A stretch of DNA of 64,000 nt. Source: Natranaerofaba carboxydovora. GTDB lineage: Bacteria > Bacillota > Natranaerobiia > Natranaerobiales > Natranaerofabaceae. The stretch is from the NCBI RefSeq assembly GCF_022539405.1, contig NZ_CP054394.1:1304501-1368500 (forward strand), written 5' to 3'. Below, in pieces: positions 9,604 to 18,636 of the stretch; the stretch's first letter is position 1, and each line of letters starts with the position of its first letter. Made by a program: the position numbers and the translations under genes. Under the pieces are notes generated by a model that had not been told where the DNA came from, did not search any database, and worked only from the letters and a program-made list of their open reading frames with translations.

Positions 9604-12600
9604 TTAATCTCCTGGCATACCACAGACAAGCTTCACCGCTTCTCCAGGTAATCCTGCCGGAGTACTATATGCTTCTATAGTTGTCCTTCCTGCAAATTCG
9701 CCGCCTCTTTGTGCAGTCTGATTATAGCTTTCTGCATACCTATCCCTTGCGTTGTAAGCAGCTTGTGGATCTCCTCTTCTAATAGCATCATAATATGAAT
9801 CTCTTTTTCTTGCAGTTTCTTCTGCCGATTCTCTATACCTATTAAATGTTCTACCTACCCCGTATGCAGTGGCTGCACCTGCTGCCACTGTACCTACTGT
9901 CAGTACGACACCTAAAGTTACAACAAAGGTTCCCTCTGGATCAATATATAGAAGTGGATTGTTGTCTGCATAGGCATAAAAATTTATGCCACCTTTTAAG
10001 CCAATAGGGTCTTTTTGAATGAATCTACCGGTAGATGCCTGGTAGTAACGGGTTTTCATAAAGAAAAGGCCATTTCCTTCATCCATAACTCCAAATGCAC
10101 CAACATAGGTGAACGGATTTTCTATCTTATCTTTTTCGTCTTTTTTATCCTGCTCTTTTACCACTGTCCCATATGGAGAATAAGCATAAGCCTGTTTTAT
10201 TTCACCGTTTTTGTCTGTAAGAGCAAGGGTATTACCTGTCTTGTCAAAATGATAGAATAATACTTGGTCAGAATAATTTTCAGTGTTACTTTCTTCATCA
10301 AGTTGTCTTAGTGAAGCAGCTAGGAAGTGATTACAGTAGAGATAGAGTACTAGCTCAGCTTTTTCATTTTTTTCAAAAAGAACTCGACCTTGCTGATCAC
10401 AGAAAAATCGTTTTCTGTTGTTACCAGTAACCGATTCAAAACGGTGCCCAAGGCCATCGTACTTATGAGTTGTTTTTTCCCCGTTAATGCTACACTCAAC
10501 AAGCTGATTTTCTTGATTGTATGCATTTGATGAGTCCTCCCCCCAGGATATAAGATTACCGTCATCATCAAAGATACATTTTTCATTATTAACTACAGCT
10601 GCTTGGTTAGCCTCGTTTGTTTCTATATCAAAAGACTCTTCTTTTGCAAGGGCTAGGAGAGGATCTACAGGATATGTTCCTTTTTCTTCAATAATATTAC
10701 CGGCCAAATCCCTGAGGTAGTTTATCTCACAAAACACTTCTTCAGATGAGCTGTGTTTTAGACCTGTAAGCCTGTGGGCTTTATCATAATCATAAGTGGT
10801 TATTGTATTATTAGAACGAGTTTCTACAAGAAGGTTGCCTACACTATCATACTTATATTCTACTTTGTTCTCGCCAAAAGCCATGCTGGTGATGCGATTA
10901 CGGCTATCATAGGTATACTCTATCTTAACTTCACCTGGATACGTTATAGAAGTAATATTACCTGCTGGATCATAAGAGTATTTAACCTGATATCCATCCG
11001 GGTAGTTTATAGCTGTCATGTTACCCCTGCTGTCATATTCATAAGAAGTAACGCCGGCTTGATCTTTTATTTCAGTCAAATTACCATTAGCATCGTGTTT
11101 AAACGCAGCGACCTCTTCTCCGTCATAATATTTGGCAGAATTTCTTCCTTCACTATCCCATTTCAAAGCAACATTGTTTCCCCTAGCATTTGTCATCTCT
11201 TTTATTCTACTTCTATAATCTATTTGCTTAGTAACAGTGTTTGATAGCCCATCAGTAACTTTTTCTGGTTCATAATCGGGAGTATAAGTAAAGTTGTTTT
11301 GATTTCCTGCCTTGTCAACTAGTCCTACCAGGTTGCCCAGTCGATCGTACTGGTACTTTAGTTCACTTCCGGCAGAATCCTGAACTTTTGATAATCTACC
11401 TAAAGTATCATAATTTTGAATTATTTTGTTTCCAAGGGCATCTGTTTTTTCGACCAAATTATTGTTATCATCATAGACATACTTTTCTTCTGCCATTAAA
11501 GGGTCAATTTCACTTATGATATTTAGCAGGGGATCTAGTTCTAATCCATAATTCCCCCCGACCTCATCCGTTGTTACCAAAGCAGCACAGCAATCATAGA
11601 TATGACTTCTAAAAGTATCATCAGAATGAGTAATTTTTGTAACTCTGTCGTTCTCATCATACTCATAATAAGTGGTATTGCCATTTGCGTCAGTAGTTGA
11701 TAGCAATTGATAGCCCCACTCGTCATAAGAATAACAAGTAGAATGACCTATTTGGTCAGTCTTTTTTGTTAGATTTCCATAATCATCATAATAGAACATT
11801 AGTTTCTCTCCGATGTGATCGATTAATGAGATTACCTCACCCTTATCGTTATATTCCTGGGTCATTTCGTTGCCCGATGGGGATATGGCTTTGATAAGGT
11901 TTTTATTGTTGTCATATTCATAACTCCATCTATCTCCAGAAGGTGAAGTTATGCCAATCAAGTTATCATTATTATCGTACTCAAAAGCTCTTACATATCC
12001 GCTAGGGCTAATCTCTTCAATTTTATTTCCCCTGGTATCATACTTTATGCGGCTAATATTTTCGTTTTCGTCCTTGAATGAAACTCTCAAACCGTTTTCA
12101 TAAGAGTATTCTTTGCTGTTTCCTAAGTGATCAATAACTTTTTTGGTTAAGCCTGTTTCACTCTCGTAGGTGGTAGTGTTTCCCCCAGGGTAAATAGTTT
12201 TTACTTGAGCTGGAGACAAGGAAATAAGCTCATATTTAGTAATTTTCCCTCTAGCATCAGTAACACAGTCAATATGGTAATACCCGTTTGTCTCTTTGTA
12301 GCCAAAAATTGTTGTTTTTTTCTTTCTTCCAATAGTCATTTTGTTAATCAGATTTTCTCCAGGGTGATATTCATAACAGGTTATAACACCCAAGAAGTCT
12401 ACTGCCTCGGTCAAATTGTTATATTCATCATATTTGAAGGTAGCACTTCTACCATCAGATATAGAAAAACCACTGCAAACACCTGGCATATTATTCGGAG
12501 TATCTTCAGCATATTCGAAGGTTATCTCACGACTAGAAGCGTCTTTTAAGCGAGATAGATTGCCATTGTTATCATATTCAAGGATTACTTTATTGCCGTT

Positions 12601-14415
12601 GTAATCCATTATAGATAGTAAGGAGTTTTTTTCGCCTTCATTGTTTAGCTGATAATAGTAAATATAAGAGGTGCTTTTCTCAATATATAACCAGTGGTCC
12701 TGATACAATAGCAAACGATCAAAATTTCCTGGAGAGGGAATCAATTCGATAGGAGAATGATCTGGAATATAAGCAAAAGTTTGAGAAGAAGCATGAGAAC
12801 CGTCCCCTATTTGCCCTATTTGCCAAATTAATTCTTGCCCAGAGCCGCGGCGTAAGGTGGCCTTGTTGTTCTCAAAATAAATATATGAATCATAGGCAAA
12901 AGACCATCCATTGCCAAACATGCCGCTTGTCTTGGTATCATTGCTGTTATATGTGATAGTTAAGTCAATCTTTGGTCCTGCACCGTTATAAGAATAGATA
13001 GTATCCTGAATAACAAGTCCCAGGTTAGAAGTATTGATATAATAATTGGGAAGTCCATTAATACTACATCTAGAGGGGCCATTACCTCCAGAGTACTCAA
13101 TATTGGGGTTATCTCCGGGGCCTCCATTAAATATAGGACTATTTAGCTCACCAAGATCTATAGAGTAATCAGATACCTCTGTAGATGAAACATCCTGGGC
13201 TAAAGGCTCGCTTACCTGTATATCACCTTGCCCAACAATTGATGATCCTGCAAGTCCAGGTGATATAGCTGATGTAAGACCACCTAAAATACCACCAAGA
13301 AAAGTAGACCCAGCAGGCAGCAAACCAAGCTGTCTTACAAGATCTGCATTCTCACTTCCCCACCAATCAGACCAGCTCCCAGCCTGGCTGTAACTACCTC
13401 CTTCACAGTATGCCATAGCCTGCTGCTCCAAGAACAATAACCCTCCACCGAGAAAGATAATACTAAGAGCAAATCTTTGATGTTCCTTGTTTTTCAAAAA
13501 AACTACAGCTCCAATAGAAAGCAAACAAGCTACAAACAATAATATTGCCCCGGCTCGCATCAGCCCTGCCAGCAAAAACCCTCCAGCCATACCCGTGATT
13601 ACAAGAAATATACTGTCATATTCTTCTCCTAGTATCATAAATCTTTTGCCAGATAACCTTTGAAGGTCTCCCAAAAGAACTTTTAACACCATGATCTCAA
13701 GGCTTTTGAAATGGGCAGTAAGTATCAACAACATTCCAAGTGCCATAACCCCACTGAACATGAAATTCCTATAAAGTAAACTGATAAATAAAGCAATAAA
13801 AACTCCAATAACTATCCTGCTAAAGCCTTTTTCCTGGTTTTTTTGAATAGAATTTTGGATGTTATTAGGCGTCTGCTTTATATTTTCCAACCAATTATTA
13901 AATCCCATTGAACGTGCCCTGACGATAAAACTGCTGATAAAATAAGCTAACAACCCCCAAAAAGCATTAACCCCAGCAAAATGTGTGTCCTGCAGATGGA
14001 CTATTGAATTAACCGTTACCATATCAGGTCTATACATCAAACCGTCGTTTACTCTTGCAACAAGATAGGTATGAGAGACCCAGGTAATAAAAGACATTAT
14101 CAGTCCAAGCATTATTATTCTAGGAATACTACTACCAACGCCTTTTACTAAAACTATCAAAAGCTGAAATAAGGTCTCTGGATTTTTACCTGTAGAGTTG
14201 GTGAAGTTGTGGATTTTTTTCTCAGTTGCAGAATTTATTACCTTCTCCCTTTCCATCCATGTGCCTGTGGAAGCATCTATCCTCCACGTCTTACCATCAG
14301 GTGTTTCTACCAGTAATTCGTCTAATTGACTATCAAACTCTTGGTAAGATATGGCCCCGCTATCTAACTGTTCTCTTAAAACTAAATACCTCCTACCAGC
14401 CTGTTCAAAAGTCAC
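9604..14415 (-). CDS. Membrane-anchored RHS/YD-repeat protein (1603 aa)
   Basis: Residues 5-55 contain a short SHOCT-like helical segment and a DGKTWRIDASTGTW motif. From about 85 to 345 there are six or more hydrophobic helices, an unusual N terminus for an RHS protein. Residues 400-1450 hold the RHS shell, with many YD repeats (for example SYEYDNNKNLIKAISPSG), ending in the conserved core GRFIQKDPIGLKGGINFYAY near 1470, followed by YIDPEG. The roughly 110-residue C-terminal tip starts with a Gly/Ala-rich hydrophobic stretch and ends EAVKLVCGMPGD; it matches no toxin I know. RHS proteins encapsulate and release toxic tips or mediate contact. Here the small genes downstream (YD/GYF_2 and GYF_2-Yip1) are candidate immunity or anchoring partners. 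The start has GAGGGG upstream. Confidence 0.85.
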   Translation of the reverse strand: MTFEQAGRRYLVLREQLDSGAISYQEFDSQLDELLVETPDGKTWRIDASTGTWMEREKVINSATEKKIHNFTNSTGKNPETLFQLLIVLVKGVGSSIPRIIMLGLIMSFITWVSHTYLVARVNDGLMYRPDMVTVNSIVHLQDTHFAGVNAFWGLLAYFISSFIVRARSMGFNNWLENIKQTPNNIQNSIQKNQEKGFSRIVIGVFIALFISLLYRNFMFSGVMALGMLLILTAHFKSLEIMVLKVLLGDLQRLSGKRFMILGEEYDSIFLVITGMAGGFLLAGLMRAGAILLFVACLLSIGAVVFLKNKEHQRFALSIIFLGGGLLFLEQQAMAYCEGGSYSQAGSWSDWWGSENADLVRQLGLLPAGSTFLGGILGGLTSAISPGLAGSSIVGQGDIQVSEPLAQDVSSTEVSDYSIDLGELNSPIFNGGPGDNPNIEYSGGNGPSRCSINGLPNYYINTSNLGLVIQDTIYSYNGAGPKIDLTITYNSNDTKTSGMFGNGWSFAYDSYIYFENNKATLRRGSGQELIWQIGQIGDGSHASSQTFAYIPDHSPIELIPSPGNFDRLLLYQDHWLYIEKSTSYIYYYQLNNEGEKNSLLSIMDYNGNKVILEYDNNGNLSRLKDASSREITFEYAEDTPNNMPGVCSGFSISDGRSATFKYDEYNNLTEAVDFLGVITCYEYHPGENLINKMTIGRKKKTTIFGYKETNGYYHIDCVTDARGKITKYELISLSPAQVKTIYPGGNTTTYESETGLTKKVIDHLGNSKEYSYENGLRVSFKDENENISRIKYDTRGNKIEEISPSGYVRAFEYDNNDNLIGITSPSGDRWSYEYDNNKNLIKAISPSGNEMTQEYNDKGEVISLIDHIGEKLMFYYDDYGNLTKKTDQIGHSTCYSYDEWGYQLLSTTDANGNTTYYEYDENDRVTKITHSDDTFRSHIYDCCAALVTTDEVGGNYGLELDPLLNIISEIDPLMAEEKYVYDDNNNLVEKTDALGNKIIQNYDTLGRLSKVQDSAGSELKYQYDRLGNLVGLVDKAGNQNNFTYTPDYEPEKVTDGLSNTVTKQIDYRSRIKEMTNARGNNVALKWDSEGRNSAKYYDGEEVAAFKHDANGNLTEIKDQAGVTSYEYDSRGNMTAINYPDGYQVKYSYDPAGNITSITYPGEVKIEYTYDSRNRITSMAFGENKVEYKYDSVGNLLVETRSNNTITTYDYDKAHRLTGLKHSSSEEVFCEINYLRDLAGNIIEEKGTYPVDPLLALAKEESFDIETNEANQAAVVNNEKCIFDDDGNLISWGEDSSNAYNQENQLVECSINGEKTTHKYDGLGHRFESVTGNNRKRFFCDQQGRVLFEKNEKAELVLYLYCNHFLAASLRQLDEESNTENYSDQVLFYHFDKTGNTLALTDKNGEIKQAYAYSPYGTVVKEQDKKDEKDKIENPFTYVGAFGVMDEGNGLFFMKTRYYQASTGRFIQKDPIGLKGGINFYAYADNNPLLYIDPEGTFVVTLGVVLTVGTVAAGAATAYGVGRTFNRYRESAEETARKRDSYYDAIRRGDPQAAYNARDRYAESYNQTAQRGGEFAGRTTIEAYSTPAGLPGEAVKLVCGMPGD

Positions 14416-14466
14416 GATTTTCCCCTCCCAATATCTAGATTCTGACTAACATCACAAGTAAATTCT

Positions 14467-14495
14467 TGATTCCATTGCAAAAGTTATATGAACAA
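14467..14495 (-). promoter_or_regulatory. Upstream motif shared by the RHS and GYF_2 genes, copy 1
   Basis: The minus strand reads TTGTTCATATAACTTTTGCA then ATGGAATC, ending about 50 bases before the RHS start codon. Nearly the same sequence occurs upstream of the GYF_2 gene at 16627. It may be a regulatory site or part of a promoter. Confidence 0.4.
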
Positions 14496-14525
14496 GAGCC
14501 TATTATGCCTGGCTATAAGTAGATT

Positions 14526-15789
14526 TTATCTAATTAGCCTGGTCGAGTTTAGAACTACCATTGTCGAGCCCACATTATGAACAATCGCTCCACCAAGGGG
14601 GCTTAGATAACCAAAAGCTGCCAACATAAAACCAGCCAAATTATATATAATTGCAAAAACTATAATATTTTGTTTGATTATTTTCCTGGTGTTTCGAGCA
14701 ATATCTAAGAACATAGACAGCTTACTGAAATCTCCATCTAATAAAACAACAGAACCAGCATCAAGGATTACAGACGAAGTTGTATCTCCCATGGCTATAC
14801 CTATATCTGCTTTTGCAAGAAGGGGTGCATCATTTATCCCATCACCAACTGCTGCTACTGTATTTCCCTGGTTTTTTAATTCATCTAGAACCTTAACCTT
14901 ATCTTCTGGCAAAAGCCCAGCCTTGAATTCATTTATCCCAGTTTCTCTAGATATCTGGTAAGCAGTATGGTAATTGTCACCTGTTAGTAAGATTGATTTT
15001 GGTATAAGTTTGTTAATTTTTATTAAACTCTTCAGAATATCTTCTCTTAAAATATCTTCCATTGAGATAATTCCGACTAAGTACTAGGGGTGTAAACCAG
15101 GCAGCAAATCTATCAGCAAGCCTGATAGTAGGCGTCTTTCCCTTAAGGGCTTTTTCTGTTAGTTCCACCATTTTGCCAAGGATGGTTTTATCACCTTGTC
15201 TTGAAGTCTTTATCAGTAGTGCTCCTTCATAATTAAGTGAGCCAGCATAGACCATGTCACCTGTTCTCTTTGGTACGGGGCTACTTTCTCCTGTGATACT
15301 TGCTTCGCTTAGAAGGGTTGATCCTTTTGTTATCGTTCCATCCACTGGGATGTCTTCTCCGGGTTTGACAATTATTATGTCTCCAGGCTTTATATCATCG
15401 ATAGATACTATCTTTGATTCTTCTGATGATATTTTTAACCGTACATTTTGTGGAATTAAGGATTTTAGGTCTGTAATAGCCTTTTTACTCTTATCTATTA
15501 CCCTCTCTTCTAGATACCCACCGATAGTCATTATGAAGGCAACTTCTGCTGCTACTAGGTATTCTCCAATTGACAGTGATGCGATTATTGCTATTGTCAC
15601 AAGTTCTGCAACATTTAATTCACCTTTTATCACACCTCTTAGGGCACCTATCACCATATCCTTGCCGCAAATGATTGTAACTACAATGGCTGTAATATCA
15701 GCAAGCAAATAAGTCCTTGGAAAACGATAAAAGATAATGCTTAATATTATTAAAATTAAGCCAACTACAGTCTTTTGAAGTTTGGTCAA
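14526..15789 (-). pseudogene. P1B-type heavy-metal ATPase with internal deletion
   Basis: Two overlapping minus-strand frames encode the two ends of a ZntA/CadA-like ATPase. The N-terminal part (15013-15789) has the transmembrane start and the actuator domain with TGES (ITGESSPVPK). It stops making sense after RFAAWFTPLVL and runs off-frame to a stop. The C-terminal part (14526-15062) resumes at GIISMEDILRED in another frame, with TGDN, the hinge GDGINDAP and a final HNVGSTMVVLN. The stretch between, which should hold the CPC/SPC metal-binding helix and the DKTGT phosphorylation site, is absent. The missing phosphorylation site makes an active pump impossible. The relic sits within the GYF_2/RHS island and is probably a deletion remnant. 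Confidence 0.85.
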
Positions 15790-15805
15790 ATTATTTGGCT
15801 CCCCT

Positions 15806-16627
15806 CTAGTGCTCTATATACCTCATTGGCACCCACTCGTTATAAGTGTCATCCCACTCCAATACTAACCCGAATGAATAGGGAGGGTCACTGAAAAGTA
15901 GCTCAATATATACTTCTAGCGTTTCACCTTGCGCGTATTCAGTATCATAGTAATACCCATAAAAAGGCAAGTCTCCATATACTGAACGCAGTTCATCCAT
16001 ACTCATATTAAATGAATCAATGGTATCAAAAGAAAAAACATAAAAACTTTCACTCTTTAGAACATCTGTCAAATACCAGACAAGGGCTTCTTTAACTAGA
16101 TGATTACTATATATTCCAGTATTACTTTCGCTTGTATTACTACCAACTGATATTTCCCCGTTTGACTCTCTTTCAATAGTATTCTCTTGATTAACTTGCT
16201 CACTAGCAGTCTGTCCACTTGTTTTTTCATATTCTTCATTCGGCTCATTTGTTTCTCCACTTACTATTTCTTCTACTAGATTATCATTTGTATCAACAAA
16301 CTCAGAGCCGTTATTGTCATCTCCACCAAAAAATGAGCTAACACCCCACCAACCAAGTCCAATAACTCCAACAAATACAACTAAAACTCCAGCAATAACG
16401 AACAGCATTTTATTATTACCTGTCTTAGTACTGTTCTTTTGAGGAGCAGGTGCAGAATATAAAGCTAATTCTTCAACATGTTTTATTTGGCTCCAATTAG
16501 ACATATTTTCATTCCAGATATAATCTTCTCCAGTTACAAAATTAGATCTCAGTTGTTCTTTTATTTCACCTAGCGTATAAGGACCTAACTGCTTTCCATT
16601 TTTGTGAACAAACCAGTTTTGTGCCAT
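15806..16627 (-). CDS. GYF_2 domain protein with one membrane segment and extracytoplasmic domain (273 aa)
   Basis: Residues 3-52 are a GYF_2 domain (NWFVHKNGKQLGPYTLGEI ... DYIWNENMSNW). A single membrane helix (LFVIAGVLVVFVGVIGLGWW) spans about 75-95. Then follow an acidic Ser/Asn/Glu-rich linker (about 100-180) and a 90-residue C-terminal domain, presumably outside the cell, that I do not recognise. The topology puts GYF_2 in the cytoplasm as a docking domain for the exported part. Upstream lie the motif at 16651-16679 and palindrome b, so it seems controlled together with other members of the island. The low-complexity acidic linker fits a salt-adapted surface protein. Confidence 0.75.
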   Translation of the reverse strand: MAQNWFVHKNGKQLGPYTLGEIKEQLRSNFVTGEDYIWNENMSNWSQIKHVEELALYSAPAPQKNSTKTGNNKMLFVIAGVLVVFVGVIGLGWWGVSSFFGGDDNNGSEFVDTNDNLVEEIVSGETNEPNEEYEKTSGQTASEQVNQENTIERESNGEISVGSNTSESNTGIYSNHLVKEALVWYLTDVLKSESFYVFSFDTIDSFNMSMDELRSVYGDLPFYGYYYDTEYAQGETLEVYIELLFSDPPYSFGLVLEWDDTYNEWVPMRYIEH

Positions 16628-16650
16628 CTTTTTTCACCCTTTCAATATAT

Positions 16651-16679
16651 GATTCAGGTGCAAAAAGTCATATGAACAA
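16651..16679 (-). promoter_or_regulatory. Upstream motif shared by the RHS and GYF_2 genes, copy 2
   Basis: The minus strand reads TTGTTCATATGACTTTTTGC then ACCTGAATC, matching the copy upstream of the RHS gene apart from one extra T, one transition and three bases in the variable spacer. It lies 24-52 bases upstream of the start codon at 16627. Confidence 0.4.
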
Positions 16680-16761
16680 ATTGCACAGGAATCAAATATA
16701 AATATGTAAATAAAAACACTAACTGCATAGTCAAACACTACCACGGCTAAATAATTAATAC

Positions 16762-16779
16762 ATCACCTTAAAGGGTGAT
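16762..16779. promoter_or_regulatory. Palindrome b: ATCACC-TTAAAG-GGTGAT
   Basis: Six-base inverted repeat, 135 bases upstream of the GYF_2 gene ending at 15806; it reads ATCACCTTAAAGGGTGATAT with its right flank. It is the least extended copy of the family. Confidence 0.5.
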
Positions 16780-16803
16780 ATTAAAAATCTTTTTAAAACA
16801 CAA

Positions 16804-16836
16804 TAAAAAAACACCTTCAATCAATATTGAAAGTGT
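16804..16836 (-). terminator. Rho-independent terminator
   Basis: On the minus strand ACACTTTCAAT and ATTGAAGGTGT form an 11-bp stem with one G-T pair, followed by TTTTTTT. It terminates the gene at 16902-17477. Confidence 0.75.
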
Positions 16837-16901
16837 CGCATGCGTCGCATGATTCTTCTACATTGACTTATATTATTTTTTGCTTATACTTTCAGTCTTG
16901 T

Positions 16902-17477
16902 TTATATTGTCAGAGTTTCTTGATTTAATTCTTTGTTGATACATTCTTCAACCCTTTTTGTGATTTCTAATTGGTAACTAGCTGTGCTTATTTTTATAGA
17001 AGTAAAGTTAACTTTTTCCCTTGGTTTTCCTCCATTGTGATACCAGTCCTTTAACTCTTTAACTGCTTGCCTGTGGGCACTATTTAATATATTTTTGTTT
17101 TCTTGGGACAATTTTCGATTATTCTTATAATTACCAAAACCATTATCTATAGACTCTTTGGCTACGGCATAAAAACTTCTAAGTTGTTCCTTCGAACCAT
17201 TCTGGACATTTGCTGTGTTATTAGTGTTATTAATGTTGTTTGTGTTGCTGCTATTATTATACAAATCACTAACAAAATTTATAATATCTTCAGTTAAGGA
17301 CCTAGCTTTCCATGAATGAATACTTATCTCTAGTTGATCTATCTGAAAAGATTGTATTTTTTTGACAACACTTCTAGCATCTTGGCTATTATTTGTATTT
17401 TTGGTATTCTTAGTTATTAAATTACCTCTTATGTTCAAAGAATTGTAATTTATATAAGTATTTGTTAACTTAATCAC
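16902..17477 (-). CDS. Hypothetical Asn-rich protein (191 aa)
   Basis: I do not recognise this protein. It has no signal peptide or membrane helix. A central run of Asn and Thr (NNSSNTNNINNTNNTANVQN, about residues 74-93) separates an N-terminal part containing LEISIHSWKARSLTEDIINF from a basic helical C-terminal half (REKVNFTSIKISTASYQLEI). Arg/Lys-rich helices suggest nucleic-acid or protein binding without naming a function. It is divergent from the GYF_2 gene at 17676, with palindrome c in the shared promoter region, and has its own terminator. The ribosome site GGGGAGG lies upstream of the start. Confidence 0.6.
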   Translation of the reverse strand: MIKLTNTYINYNSLNIRGNLITKNTKNTNNSQDARSVVKKIQSFQIDQLEISIHSWKARSLTEDIINFVSDLYNNSSNTNNINNTNNTANVQNGSKEQLRSFYAVAKESIDNGFGNYKNNRKLSQENKNILNSAHRQAVKELKDWYHNGGKPREKVNFTSIKISTASYQLEITKRVEECINKELNQETLTI

Positions 17478-17608
17478 TTTACCTCCCCTCCTTTCCGCCT
17501 CGAAGTTTGTTTTACTTTTGTTCTCTTATTATCTTATTTCGGAAGCTTATTAAAACAATTTATACTTTTTCTTCTCAATTTTCTGCCCAAGATACCATCA
17601 GCTTCTAA

Positions 17609-17628
17609 TATCACCCTTTAGGGTGATA
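17609..17628. promoter_or_regulatory. Palindrome c: TATCACCC-TTTA-GGGTGATA
   Basis: Perfect 8-bp inverted repeat in the divergent region between the Asn-rich gene (-) and the GYF_2 gene (+), 48 bases upstream of the latter. No T-run follows on either strand, so it is not a terminator; an operator fits better. Confidence 0.6.
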
Positions 17629-17675
17629 GACACTGCCTTAATTATTTTTAATCTAAATATATATGTGTTTAGAAG

Positions 17676-17933
17676 GTGGTGTCTAATATGCAAAATTGGT
17701 ATATAGCACAAGGAGAAAATGTTTATGGCCCTTATACCTGGGAGAGTATCGAGAGCATATTAGAACAGGGTTATTTGAATAACTCTGACTATATATGGGA
17801 TCCAAACCTTTCAAAGTGGTTGACTATAAATGAATTAAATCAATCAATATATATGGCAGAAAAAAACAAGAAAAACCATCTTCTAACATTAAGAAGAAGA
17901 AAAGGCATTCTCGTTTGTTTCGTTTTAGTTTGA
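17676..17933 (+). CDS. GYF_2 domain protein, C-terminal part frameshifted (85 aa)
   Basis: Residues 5-53 are a GYF_2 domain (NWYIAQGENVYGPYTWESI ... DYIWDPNLSKW). The frame then ends RRRKGILVCFVLV. In another frame the same bases read KKRHSRLFRFSLIAGTLLLT then SIVVF and stop at 17974: a basic stretch followed by a hydrophobic helix, just what other GYF_2 proteins here have after the domain. The shift is probably in the AAGAAGAAGAAAAGG tract near 17890-17905. So the original gene probably encoded a membrane-anchored GYF_2 protein that is now truncated. The start has GAAGGTGG upstream. The degenerate A+T-rich stretch 17975-18100 that follows holds no gene. Confidence 0.65.
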   Translation: MVSNMQNWYIAQGENVYGPYTWESIESILEQGYLNNSDYIWDPNLSKWLTINELNQSIYMAEKNKKNHLLTLRRRKGILVCFVLV

Positions 17934-18116
17934 TAGCAGGAACATTATTATTAACTTCTATTGTTGTTTTTTAATTTATCCTTATATAGCAATTTGGTTT
18001 TTAATAGTTGCTTTTTACAATCAAAGGAACTTGAGTATATCATCCATTGATAATATTTCTAATTTACTGTATAATTCTATATTAAATAATAACTAAAATT
18101 ATTAAGGAGGCACATA

Positions 18117-18569
18117 ATGTCATTAAATATTGGCGATCAAGTGCAAAATTTTACTCTTAAGGATCATAACGGAGAAGAGTTTAAACTAGAAGATTTTAAA
18201 GGGAAAAAAGTTTTAATCTCGGCCCATCCTCTTGCCTGGACTAAAGTTTGTGCTATGCAGATGAAGGCAATTGATGATAATAGTGAAGAATTTGAAAAGT
18301 TTAACACCAAGGTAGTTGGTTTCAGCATAGATACAGTTCCTACCAAAAAGGCCTGGGCAGAACATCTTGGAATTGAAAAAACACCTCTTTTATCTGACTT
18401 TTGGCCTCATGGCAAAGTTGCTAAACAACTAGGTATTTTTAGGGAAGAAGAAGGCTTTTCAGAAAGAGCAAACATCCTTCTAGATGAAGACCATAAAGTT
18501 ATCTTCATAAAAGTATATCCTATAAAGGAAAATCCTGACCTTGAAGAAGTTTTGGAACAGCTTAAGTAG
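18117..18569 (+). CDS. Peroxiredoxin (AhpC/TSA family, 150 aa)
   Basis: Thioredoxin-fold peroxidase of normal length. The peroxidatic cysteine is Cys45 in HPLAWTKVCAMQM (P-x-x-x-T-x-x-C). The N terminus GDQVQNFTLKDHNGEEF is typical of the family. No clear resolving cysteine is present, so it may work as a 1-Cys enzyme or use an external thiol. It should reduce hydroperoxides in the cytoplasm, useful for an anaerobe exposed to oxygen. The start has AAGGAGG 7 bases upstream. It is monocistronic and convergent to the DUF1850 gene, with which it shares a hairpin terminator. A decayed copy of its 3' end lies near 36.1 kb. Confidence 0.9.
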   Translation: MSLNIGDQVQNFTLKDHNGEEFKLEDFKGKKVLISAHPLAWTKVCAMQMKAIDDNSEEFEKFNTKVVGFSIDTVPTKKAWAEHLGIEKTPLLSDFWPHGKVAKQLGIFREEEGFSERANILLDEDHKVIFIKVYPIKENPDLEEVLEQLK

Positions 18570-18591
18570 TAGCAAAAAATTTATTGCAAAT

Positions 18592-18636
18592 AAAACACCT
18601 TTCTGATTATATTTTTTATTATCAGAAAGGTGTTTT
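18592..18636. terminator. Bidirectional terminator
   Basis: AAAACACCTTTCTGAT and ATCAGAAAGGTGTTTT form a perfect 16-bp stem around a T-rich loop, with A/T runs on both sides. It overlaps the stop codon of the DUF1850 gene and serves both convergent genes. Confidence 0.85.

Noticed and set aside
9604-9940. RHS C-terminal tip as a known toxin domain
   Set aside because: The roughly 110-residue tip shows no catalytic motif I can name; calling it a toxin would be guesswork.
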